DNA from: Rusavskia elegans
Taxonomy: Eukaryota > Ascomycota > Lecanoromycetes > Teloschistales > Teloschistaceae
NCBI GenBank assembly: GCA_011316305.1
Contig: SAUG01000020.1
Coordinates: 62,001 to 126,000 of the forward strand
DNA: 64,000 nt
Direction: 5' to 3'
The notes under the pieces are model-generated. The model did no database searches and was not told the DNA's origin. It was given only the letters and a program-made list of their open reading frames with translations. The position numbers and the translations under genes were made by a program. Positions 55,169 to 64,000 of the stretch are shown here, piece after piece. Within the stretch, counting starts at the first letter, position 1. Each line of letters opens with the position of its first letter.

Positions 55169-56851
55169 ATGTTCGAGCCGGGCAAGGATGTCGATACTCT
55201 GGCGTCTACATCATTGCTGCATTCTGAACGGTCTGACTATGGCACAGCACCAGAAAGAACGCCGGCTTCACACCCATCCGATGGTGACGACGATGCTCAA
55301 GCAGACGCCATAGTCATCACTGAGGAGCTCTCGACGACACAGCTTGCTATAGTGCTGGGAAGCACCTATCTGGGCATCATCCTTGCAGCCCTCGATGGCA
55401 CCATGGTCGCCACCCTGACCGCTTCCATCTCGGCATCGTACAACTCCCTCACCTTGCTAGCTTGGCTCGCCTCTGCCTACTACATCGCCAATTCCGTTCT
55501 GCAGCCTCTCGCTGGAAAATTGACAGACATATACGGGCGTCGAGCAGGCCTCGTACTCTGCAACATCCTCTTCTGCGCCGGCAATTTGATATGCGGCCTT
55601 GCCCGATCCGAGTCCGTCATCATATTTGGGAGGGTTGTTGCTGGTCTGGGAGGTGGTGGGCTCAATGCAATACCCTTGTTCATCACGAACGATCTGGTTC
55701 CGTTGCGGCGCCGCGGCGTGTGGCAAGGTATCAACAACATCTGCTTTGGTGTGGGATCCGGTCTCGGCGGGATATATGGGGGCTGGCTGAATGACACAAT
55801 CGGCTGGCGTGCAGCATTCCTCATTCTGGTGCCGTTGACGCTTCTGTCTTGCGTCCTGGTTGCCATCTTTGTGCGCATGCCGACACCTGAAGTCAAAGAT
55901 ATCGAGGAGAAGTGGAGACGGGTCGATGTTTTGGGCTCTCTGGTACTAGTCAGCGCTATTATCCTCCTCCTCGTTGGCCTGAACTCTGGTGGTAACACCG
56001 TACCTTGGAACCATCCTTTGGTGCTTGCCAGCTTGCCAATCTCCTTAGTTCTGTTCGCCGGATTCGCCTACGTCGAGACAAATCTAGCATTCGAGCCTAT
56101 CATTCCCGTTAAGCTACTGCTGAATCAGACGGTCTTGGCAGCCTGTCTAACAAGCTGGTTCTTCTCAATGGCACAGTTAGCACTGACGTTCTATGCACCT
56201 ATCTTCTTCCAAATCCAGGGAAAATCCGCAAAAGAGGCCGGGCTACTGCTGATCCCAACGTCCGTTGGCGCAGCGGTCGGTGGCATCGCTAGCGGCATGA
56301 TCATCCGAGCTTCTGGCAGATACTACTTACTCAACATTTTAGTCCAAATAACCTTCCTACTACCACTTGGCCTGGCGACTAAGTTCGACCTCTATACGCC
56401 TGTGATACTGCCAATCATCTATTTCTTCTTCACTGGCCTTTCTTATGCTGGCAAACTCACAATCACAGTGACGGCGCTCATCGCAGCCGTCCAACAAAAG
56501 CATCAAGCCGTGATCACATCCGCCTCTTACGCGTGTCGGGGCACGGGAAGCGCCATTGGGATTGCAGTCTGCTCTCTTGTGTTCCAGAACACTCTGAATC
56601 GGCGACTATGGGAGGAGTTTGGAGGAGAAGACGGAGCTGCCTCGATCATTGGTCGGTTGCGTAACAATTTAAAGGAGATCAAGTATCTGCCAAACGACGG
56701 CTGGATGACTGGCGCAGAAGACGCATACATGGATGCTTTGACTGATGTCTTTTGGACGATATTCGGTCTTGCGGCTTTGGGTACAGTTGCGAGTCTGTTC
56801 ATGAGGGAGCACACGCTGCATAAAAGTCTCGCACGCAGGGATTCGCAGTAG
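55169..56851 (+). CDS. MFS transporter, 14-helix (DHA2/vacuolar basic amino acid type)
   Basis: A 560-residue intronless protein. A hydrophilic N-terminus of about 60 residues is followed by 14 predicted helices. Diagnostic motifs: LGIILAALDGTMVATLTASI (helix 1, DHA2 motif D1), SAYYIANSVLQPLAGKLTDI and YGRR (the G-x-L-x-D-x-x-GRR loop motif A), GGGGLNAIPLFITNDLVPLR with RRG, GVGSGLGGIYGGWLNDTIGW (motif C). The PEVKDIEEKWRRVDVLGS loop lies between helices 6 and 7. Such proteins export drugs or toxins or move basic amino acids across the vacuole; the substrate cannot be told here. The ATG at 55169 gives the expected length. Confidence 0.88.
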   Translation: MFEPGKDVDTLASTSLLHSERSDYGTAPERTPASHPSDGDDDAQADAIVITEELSTTQLAIVLGSTYLGIILAALDGTMVATLTASISASYNSLTLLAWLASAYYIANSVLQPLAGKLTDIYGRRAGLVLCNILFCAGNLICGLARSESVIIFGRVVAGLGGGGLNAIPLFITNDLVPLRRRGVWQGINNICFGVGSGLGGIYGGWLNDTIGWRAAFLILVPLTLLSCVLVAIFVRMPTPEVKDIEEKWRRVDVLGSLVLVSAIILLLVGLNSGGNTVPWNHPLVLASLPISLVLFAGFAYVETNLAFEPIIPVKLLLNQTVLAACLTSWFFSMAQLALTFYAPIFFQIQGKSAKEAGLLLIPTSVGAAVGGIASGMIIRASGRYYLLNILVQITFLLPLGLATKFDLYTPVILPIIYFFFTGLSYAGKLTITVTALIAAVQQKHQAVITSASYACRGTGSAIGIAVCSLVFQNTLNRRLWEEFGGEDGAASIIGRLRNNLKEIKYLPNDGWMTGAEDAYMDALTDVFWTIFGLAALGTVASLFMREHTLHKSLARRDSQ

Positions 56852-57699
56852 CTTATGCGCCTGTATGATCCTTTCAGCCTAAGACTGATACCACACGTAG
56901 TCAGTTCATCTCTTGACGCAGAGAATTTCTTCTCACCCACTTCTCCCCTCCGTGACCTCCTTGCGCTCACCATTTCTTGGTCTCGGCTTACTGAAAAACT
57001 GTGCTGGCATACATAGCTCGCTTCCAGCAAAGTTTTTGGAGAGCTTCAATGCAAGATACCGATGGAGTCCGATTTAGATATCTATTCTCTGGCAGGCCAG
57101 ACCGTTCGTCGAAACCCGACCCTCAAGACCGGTAGACTGGGGAGGCTCGTGGAATCGGTTTCAGTGATTTGGGAGCCCCGATGTCAATGACCGAGACGAA
57201 GGGCGAGGGGATCATTTCTTTACTCGCCGTTGCTTCTCCTTTCATAGCAAGGAGAAAATGTCCTGAACGAGGGCATGTCCGAAAAGACCAGAATGCATGG
57301 AGGTTTTGAACCTTGATTTCGGCGACTACGAAAACGATTTCCAGAAGGACCAATCTATAGCATCGAGGTCGATATCTGCAATCGTAGCAAGATCAAGGTG
57401 ACTGAGAAGTTAGTATCCTCTGGCAACCCTTGACTTGGTATATGTTCTGCCAACACAAGCTTCTTGTTCGGCGTTGAATTGATGGCGTCAAGTTCGCCCA
57501 GCTTCTGTTTATTCAGTGCCCCAGGTTTGCCTGCCATGCTGGCAATAGCTCTGGCATTCTTCTTCGTTGCCCTGGTACTTCAAGCCTTAACTCAGCAGGC
57601 TGCGCTGACACAGACCTATAGGATAGAACGATTCGATCCTTGGTACGGCCATTCCAGCAATCACAGATGAGTCCAACAGCTTCGAAGATATCGCGTAAC

Positions 57700-58863
57700 C
57701 CCTCGGCGGCTATTCGACCGCTGTTACCTGGCGCTGATGCTTCTGGATCCATGTTCCCATTGGTGGCTTATCCCTAGTCCTACTCACCTTTCTCACTCCC
57801 AAAAACCCAGCCGCCCTGACACCTGCAGCATCGCTTGTTGAGAAGTTCAAGTAACTGGACCCGTTCGGGTTCGTTTTGAATGCTTCGTCAACCGTCTGCC
57901 TGCTCCTTTGCTCTTCAATGGGGTAGTGTGGTGTTCGGTACCCATGGACGGACGGGCGCATTGTTGCGCTGTTCGTGTTGTTCAGCATTCTCGGTCTTGC
58001 CTTCATTGGAGCTCAAGCTTGGCGGAAGGACAAAGCGACTGTTCCTCCTAAGATCTTCTTCCATCGCACCATCCTTGCAGGGTGCATAGCGTCCATTGGC
58101 ATCGGGTCGTTGATCGTGATCAGAGCGGGAACTGCCTGCCCTCTGCTTCCAAGCTATTCGGGGAAAGTCGCCACAGAGCTCGGGTCTTTCACTTGTGGCC
58201 TTATTTGCTCAGCAACGTCGTTTTCGTGATAGGCTCAGGAGTTGCGACGAGACGTCTCGGATATTACACACCAATTATGATTATAGGAGCAGCGGTGGCA
58301 ATCGTAGGCTCAGCGCTGATTTCGACTTGGCGAGTTGATACGGGACCAGCCCAACGGATAGGTTTTCAGGTATATATCATTTCCTTTTCTCCTAGAACGC
58401 GTGCGCAAGATCCATTGACCAACAAAGGAGACAGGTTCTCACCGGCGCTGGACTTGGTTCCGTTCTGATGCAGCCGAATATCGCAGCACAGAGGGTCCTT
58501 CCCAAAGATCAAGCTGCCATTGGCATTATCTCACTTGCATTCGTCTGATACTTTGGTGGAACCATCCTCGTGGCTGTATCCCAGAATCTCTTGGCGGACA
58601 AGCTGATTGTGGGTCTCGCCGGCCATATTCTGAATATCGACCCAGGCAGCATTGCCAATCACGGAGCAACGTCGTTGAAAGACCAAATACCAGCCAACAA
58701 ACTCCCGTTGGTGCTTGAACTGTGCAATGACGCGTTACAATCAGTATGGTACGTGGGTTTGGCGCTAACTTGCCTAATCTTGATGGAATCTCCTGGCTTG
58801 GAGTGGAAGAGCGTTGAGAAGTTTTCATATGGAATCAGCCAGGAGCTAAACTACATTGGGTAA
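57700..58863 (+). pseudogene. DHA2-type MFS transporter, degraded
   Basis: Successive frames give the middle and C-terminal half of a second MFS exporter. FWIHVPIGGLSLVLL and TPKNPAALTPAASLVEKFK, then a TAA where Gln is expected, LDPFGFVL; later FVLFSILGLAFIGAQAWRKD, FFHRTILAGCIASIGIG, VIGSGVATRRLGYYTPIMII, DTGPAQRIGFQ and, after a splice-like gap, QAAIGIISLAFV with a TGA before YFGGTILVAVSQNLLAD. At least three frame changes and several stops are needed to read it. The N-terminal half is not seen downstream of 56851 and may be lost. It is not a simple duplicate of the gene at 55169, since the loops differ. Confidence 0.75.
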
Positions 58864-59724
58864 GGGAGGTTAAACCTATTCTGGTAAGTTTTGACCTCAC
58901 CCTATCGAAAGCATTCTCATTTCCTCGGCCTGCTAGTAATCGATCTTTCTTGTACGAGGTATACGGAACGGAGGAATTAGATAGAGACGCAAACCTAAAT
59001 CGGAATTGAATTTTTACTCTAGAGACGACGCCTTCACTTCTTTTCTTTTAGATTTTCGGAATTGGATGATAGAGCGGGAGACTTGCGAGAGACTTGTGTG
59101 TGAAGACGCAAATGTAGATCGTGACCAGCATGTGCCTCGGTTGTTCTCCAGTTTGGTCCACGTGACACTCGCATGGACTAACGCCGCACTAGCCCCCACA
59201 CTGCATCAGCGCTAGTGTCTAGTCAAACCCCAAATCAAGGTCATTGCACACTAAATCTTAGTGGCGATAAAGTGCATCCTAAATCATGATCTGCTTCCTA
59301 AGTTCCTTCCACTATGCCTTGACCATCTGCAATTCACCCAGGCAGCATGGTGTTACCTAATGGATCAGATGTACGTACATGCACTGAAGCGTGTATTCTG
59401 ATTTGGCGTTTGCCGTCCTCTGTAATGGTCAATTCAGCGGACATTCTCTTGGCTATCTCTGATTGGTCAAAGAGCTTACAGTCGGCCGAGTTGACCAGAA
59501 AGGGAATAAGTCGCACTGTAATATTCCGCTTGCTTACCTCGTAGTACACAGACCGTGGCGATCCATCCCACCCTTGCAGCATGTGAGTGTTCTGGTAGTC
59601 GGGGCTGGTCCAGGCTAGCCCTGACAGTCCGGTCTGCAGCCCGTCTGCCAAGCGTTCGCATTTGGCTTCTCACGATACTTATCCTTCTCCCCCAGATCTT
59701 CCTTCTTCACAATTCCTGTCCACC
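58864..59724. other. Intergenic, nothing recognised
   Basis: Upstream region of the permease gene. A CT-rich stretch (TTATCCTTCTCCCCCAG, about 59680-59697) just before the ATG is a typical fungal leader sequence. Nothing else. Confidence 0.45.
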
Positions 59725-61465
59725 ATGGCTGATCCGCTGCGCAGTAACGACGCCTACCTCGCTCAATCTGACGCATTCGCTGCCCATAACGACCTCCATC
59801 GCCCAAATGTGGGCAAAGAGAGGAAATTCAGTCTCGGCGCAAAGCAGTTGGGAGAGAATGGCGGCCACAACTCTGCCGACGACCTCTTGGAAATTATGGG
59901 CTACAAGGCCGAGTTGTTGCGATCACGCTCGACGCTCCAAGTTGCCTTCATGTCCTTCGTCCTCGCAGCAATCCCATACGGTCTTGCGACCACACTCTAC
60001 TACCCTCTCGTGGGAGGTGGCCCCACCGACATCATTTGGGGCTGGGTAGCCGTCTCGTTGATTATCCTTTGTGTTGCCGCTTCGTTAGGTGAAATCACGA
60101 GCGTGTATCCTACATCCGGTGGTGTGTACTATCAGACCTTCATGCTTGCCGCGCCCTCGTACCGACTGATTATGTCCTGGATTTGCGGCTGGGCCTTCGT
60201 GGTCGGAAATATAACCATTACCCTCGCTGTGAACTTTGGCACCACCCTGTTTTTCGCCGCATGCATCAACGTCTTCGAGAGCGAGCCTGGAGTGGGCATC
60301 TTTGCCGCCGAGCCCTGGCAAATATACCTCATCTTTCTTGCCATCACCCTCCTATGCAACGCCGTAGCAGCGCTTGGGAACAAGTGGTTGCCCTATCTGG
60401 ATACTTTCGCCATCTTCTGGACGTTCGCTGGCCTGATTTGCATTGTTGTGTGCGTGCTTGCCATTGCAAAAAATGGACGCCATGACGCTGCCTATGTGTT
60501 CGGTGAATTCGACCCCAGTAACTCGGGATGGCCGGCCGGCTGGTCTTTCTGTGTTGGTCTCCTCCATGCTGCTTACGCGACATCGTCCACCGGAATGATA
60601 ATCTCAATGTGCGAGGAAGTGCAACAGCCCGCAACACAAGTACCCAAAGCCATGGTCGCCACCATCATTCTCAACACTATCGCAGGCCTCATCTTTCTCA
60701 TCCCACTCGTCTTCGTTATGCCGGACCAAGCAGAGCTCGCAGCTCTTGTCTCCGCGCAGCCCACTCCAGTCATCATCAAATCCGCCATCGGCTCCAGTGG
60801 TGGCACCATCGCTCTGCTTCTCCCCCTGCTCGTCCTTGCACTCTTCTGCGGTATCGGATGCACGACTGCTTCGTCGAGGTGTACTTGGGCCTTCGCACGT
60901 GACGGCGCCATTCCCGGGTCGAAATGGTGGAAGCAAGTCAACGTGAAGCTTGATGTCCCACTCAATGCCATGATGATGATCATGGTCGTGGAGCTTGTCC
61001 TTGGACTCATCTACTTCGGATCCTCCGCTGCCTTCAACGCCTTCTCGGGCGTTGGTGTCATCTGCTTGACCTTGAGCTACGCCTGCCCGATCCTTGTCAA
61101 CCTGATCACTGGCCGTAAGCAGGTTGCTGCAGGAAATTTTTACCTCGGGAAGCTGGGTTGGTTCTGCAATATCGTGGCCATTTGTGAGTACTATCTGAAG
61201 TGAGCAACATGGCCTCTCTGCTGATAAGGATTCAGGCTGGTCTGCTCTCGCCCTCCCACTCTTCTGCATGCCAACCGTCATCCCGGTAGTACCGGACTAC
61301 ATGAACTATGCATCGGTTGTCTTTTTCGCCTTCTTCGTCGTCGCAACGGCATGGTACTTCATCTGGGGCAAAACGAATTACCGAGGTCCGCCAACGCACG
61401 AAGACGCGGTTCTGGAAGCGAGGCGAGCAAGTGTCATCAGCCATCAAGAGAAAGTGCAGTACTAA
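59725..61465 (+). CDS. Amino acid/GABA/choline-type permease (APC superfamily)
   Basis: Two exons (59725-61183 and 61236-61465, 52 nt intron, GTGAGT donor) give 562 residues with 12 predicted helices. Landmarks of the fungal GABA/choline permease group are ADDLLEIMGYKAELLRSRST in the N-terminus, LYYPLVGGGPTDIIWGW, GEITSVYPTSGGVYYQTFML, MSWICGWAFVVGNITIT, SSTGMIISMCEEVQQPATQV, TTASSRCTWAFARDGAIPGS and the C-terminal FCMPTVIPVVPDYMNYASVV. The start is the ATG in CACCATGG at 59725; the open frame extends 21 codons upstream only from a TTG. It imports a small cationic or zwitterionic nutrient; the exact substrate is not deducible. Confidence 0.9.
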
Positions 61466-62220
61466 AGGAGGGCGACTGGGAGAGAGTCGGCAGAATACAG
61501 TGGCCATAACATGGCAAAGAATCCTTGCGCCTGGATGTCAATCGCTATCTCTTACAGAGTAGACAAAGATATCCCATACGCGCAAGGGGTCATATTCGCC
61601 AACTGATGCAGCGTTCAGTCAATACTCACAAGTTTGTGGCATTAGCCGTGCCGTATACAGTTTAGTAAGATCCTTCAGGATTCTCCGTACCGCCTGTTCT
61701 TGCCACTCTGCGAAGTCTTATTTTCCTATCAGTACCGAAGTTCCTCCACAGCTGCACCTGGTACCTGACATGTAGCTATCTCATATTTCTTTTATTCACT
61801 TCTTTTATCTGCACAAGTGTTTTCTGTGAATATTAAGATTGCAGTCGCACCTTGCGCGCTCAACGATTATGCGCGCTTTCGAGCTGGTAACGAGATGGTA
61901 TTAAGCCCGACCACAATAACCATGTAAAGACCTCTAATGGCTTCACTGTCGGCCATGAAGCCCCCAAGGCTTCTGACGTCATAGAATATTTGAGAGTTCC
62001 ATGCGCGCAGCCTCCGATAGAAGACCTCCGTTTCGCTGCTCCAGTTGCATTTGAGGGGAACGCCGAGAGTATCTTTACGCTTTGGAATGTGTAATACCCT
62101 TGATACAAGCCCTTTATACGCTACTAGCAAGCTGCTTTTGACTAGTCAGCGTATGTACAGCATGTTCCAATCTATATAACAGAATTATTAATCATTACTC
62201 TAGAGAATGCCCAGTTGCCG
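61466..62220. other. Intergenic, nothing recognised
   Basis: Small frames of 80-90 codons on the minus strand (61860-62130) without motifs. No promoter could be fixed for the decayed esterase. Confidence 0.4.
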
Positions 62221-62224
62221 TATC

Positions 62225-63710
62225 ATCATCAGCTTCACCGCCCTACCCAGAAGCCACAGAGCAATTCGGCAAAATCGTCGCTGCGTTCATTGCCGCCATT
62301 GACATAAACCGAAGCGAATCCTGTTTGACCCTGAACATCTGGTCCAAAAACACTCCAAAAAAGTCCAAACCAGTCATCGTCTTCTTCCACGGTGGCAGTA
62401 TGTTCCCCTCATCCAATCGCCTCTCTGCCCCTAGCCATCGTCAAAGGCCACCCTGATCCTGTCCTCTCCGCAGGATACTCCACCGGCACCTCCAATACCC
62501 CCTTCTACAACGGTCAATACCTCGCCAACTACCAGGGCATCATAGTAGTAACGCTAAACCTCCGCATCAACGTCTTCGGATTTTCCGGCGCCTCCAAAAC
62601 AGCCCAAAACTTCGGCCCCCTAGACCAACGTCTCGCCGTCCAATGTATCCACCAAAACATCAGAGCTTTCGGCGGTAGTCCGGACAAGATCGTCATCGCC
62701 GGCCAATCATCCGGCAGCGTCGCAGTCGATTACTGGAGTTTCGCATACATCGATGACCCAATCGTTAGCGGATATATCCGGCATTCGGGCAACGCACTTA
62801 ATTTCGGACTTGATAGCAATGAGCTTGCGGTGCAGCATTGGTACAATATCTTATCGTTGTTGGGCTGTGGTTAGGATGGCGATACATTGCCGTGTATGCG
62901 GGCAATAAATCAAATCATATCACTGCCATCGAAGAAGCCGCTGCGAAGATCGATCCGCCGCCGTCATCCAACCCAGCGCGCTCGTCTCCGATTTTCCAGC
63001 CGACGCCTAACGGCGTGACCGTCTTCAACGACTACAAATCGCGGTACGAAAACGATAATTTCTCGCGCTTAGTAAGTCCTGTGCTATCTCTCCCTTATTT
63101 TTCATTTACTCTTTCCATCCTACTTCCCCCTTTCTATTCGTCCCTCAGTCCAGCTCATCTGTCTGAAATGACCCAGCCCACCCTCCTGGGCCAAACGCAC
63201 AACGAAGCAGCCTACTAAGAAATCCCCGCCTTCCGCCAATCCACTACCCTCCCCGCCTCCCTCTAGTGCGACTTCAACGCCGCCAGCTTCACCTGCCCCA
63301 CCGCCTTCGCCGCCCGCGCCTGCGCCTCTTTCGACATCCCAACCTGGCGATTTCGCTACTTCTGCGACTGGGATAATCTACGGCTCTATGGCCCCAGTGC
63401 AGGAAATGGGAATTCAGAGGGTTCGGGCGCAAATCATGGGGCGGATGTGGAGATGGTGTTGGGGGGCAGTGAGGATGTGAGTGGGGTTGTGAAGAGTGAG
63501 GAGGCAGTGGAGATGGAAAGGGTGATGATGGGGGCTTGGGCGGCTTTTGCGAGGGATCCGGTGGTAGGATTGGTGGAGAAGGGGTGGGAGAGGTATGAGG
63601 TTGGTGGGGAGAGTTTGGTACGGCTTGGGTTTGAGAATAGGGGGGAGACGACGTCTGCGGGGGCGGATGCGTATGATGGGGTTTGTGGGAATGTTACGGT
63701 TGAGGGGTGA
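62225..63710 (+). pseudogene. Type-B carboxylesterase, disrupted
   Basis: Several frames, read in order, give a fungal type-B carboxylesterase. CLTLNIWSKNTPKKS and KPVIVFFHGG (oxyanion-hole region) are joined by an 80 nt intron (GTATGT..GCAG) to GYSTGTSNTPFYNG; then NLRINVFGFSG, the nucleophile elbow GQSSGSVAVDYW, a frame shift near 62920, PIFQPTPNGVTVFNDYKSRY, PTLLGQTHNEAAY, and the His region GANHGADVEMVLGG. Stops are in frame at TAG near 62873, TAA after AAY (63220) and TAG near 63265. The gene is therefore a recent pseudogene whose catalytic residues are still visible. Confidence 0.75.
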
Positions 63711-64000
63711 TGATGACGGGGATTGAAGGGGAATTGCGTGGGTGTAGAGAGGTACGTAAAGGCGAAGCAGCCGATTCACCTGGTTGCGTGTTCCTACTAT
63801 GTACTAACGGAGACTCTGTTCTGGACAGTCAGGTTCGGGTTAAGGGTCATCAGGCGATACGATGTGGATGAAACTCTATGCATCGCTTTTAATGAAAGGT
63901 AAGCCAGATCGCCTCAACTCGTCCGAATAACGTTTCAGCCCGCCGCCTTACCTCAAACCAACGCAGCGTATTGGCCATGCTTTCTCCTAATACCCATAGA

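Noticed and set aside
60604..61281. A 225-codon minus-strand frame
   Set aside because: Antisense to the permease exon 1; low-complexity, no motif.

Overview
The window is a stretch of a filamentous ascomycete genome. Genes are short, with 45-250 nt GT..AG introns (CTAAC/CTGAC branch sites just before the acceptors), and include fungal-only families: KTR/GT15 mannosyltransferase, fungal P-loop sulfotransferase, DUF1275 protein, GABA/choline-type permease and F-box-like proteins. The heavy CpA-to-TpA decay of repeats is the signature of repeat-induced point mutation (RIP). The gene content resembles Dothideomycetes, but the species cannot be named from sequence alone.

Layout. 1-1.3 kb: one F-box-like gene. 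1.3-17.4 kb: an AT-rich, nearly gene-free block. It holds two inverted-repeat elements, then a Ty1/copia element (about 2361-17395) whose 3' LTR is split by an 8.5 kb rolling-circle element of Helentron/Helitron2 type (about 8741-17287). Both are RIP-degraded, and the RIP boundary falls inside the split LTR. 17.4-27 kb: a disrupted multi-pass membrane gene, a second F-box-like gene, a CAP-domain gene with no signal peptide, a short non-autonomous Helentron carrying its own nested 252 bp inverted-repeat element, and an F-box gene. 28-38 kb: KTR mannosyltransferase, COX6 (cytochrome c oxidase), a trypsin-like protease gene, a third F-box-like gene, a frameshifted membrane gene and a small Cys-rich membrane protein. 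39-41 kb: a TIR element containing head-to-head telomeric repeats. 41-48 kb: an unknown small protein, a DUF1275 protein, a sulfotransferase, a broken GNAT gene and a hydrophobin-like secreted protein. 51-64 kb: a Cys-rich type I membrane protein with a duplicated stalk, an AAA ATPase, an MFS exporter, a dead MFS gene, an amino-acid/choline-type permease and a dead carboxylesterase.

The genes do not form one pathway. COX6 and the mannosyltransferase are housekeeping-like. The rest is accessory content (transporters, secreted Cys-rich proteins, F-box-like paralogues, many pseudogenes) in a transposon-rich neighbourhood. The most informative structures are the nested mobile elements and the small repeat families shared across the window. 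Starts were placed on ATG codons: several of the longest open frames begin at TTG, GTG or ATT and were trimmed or treated as internal exons.
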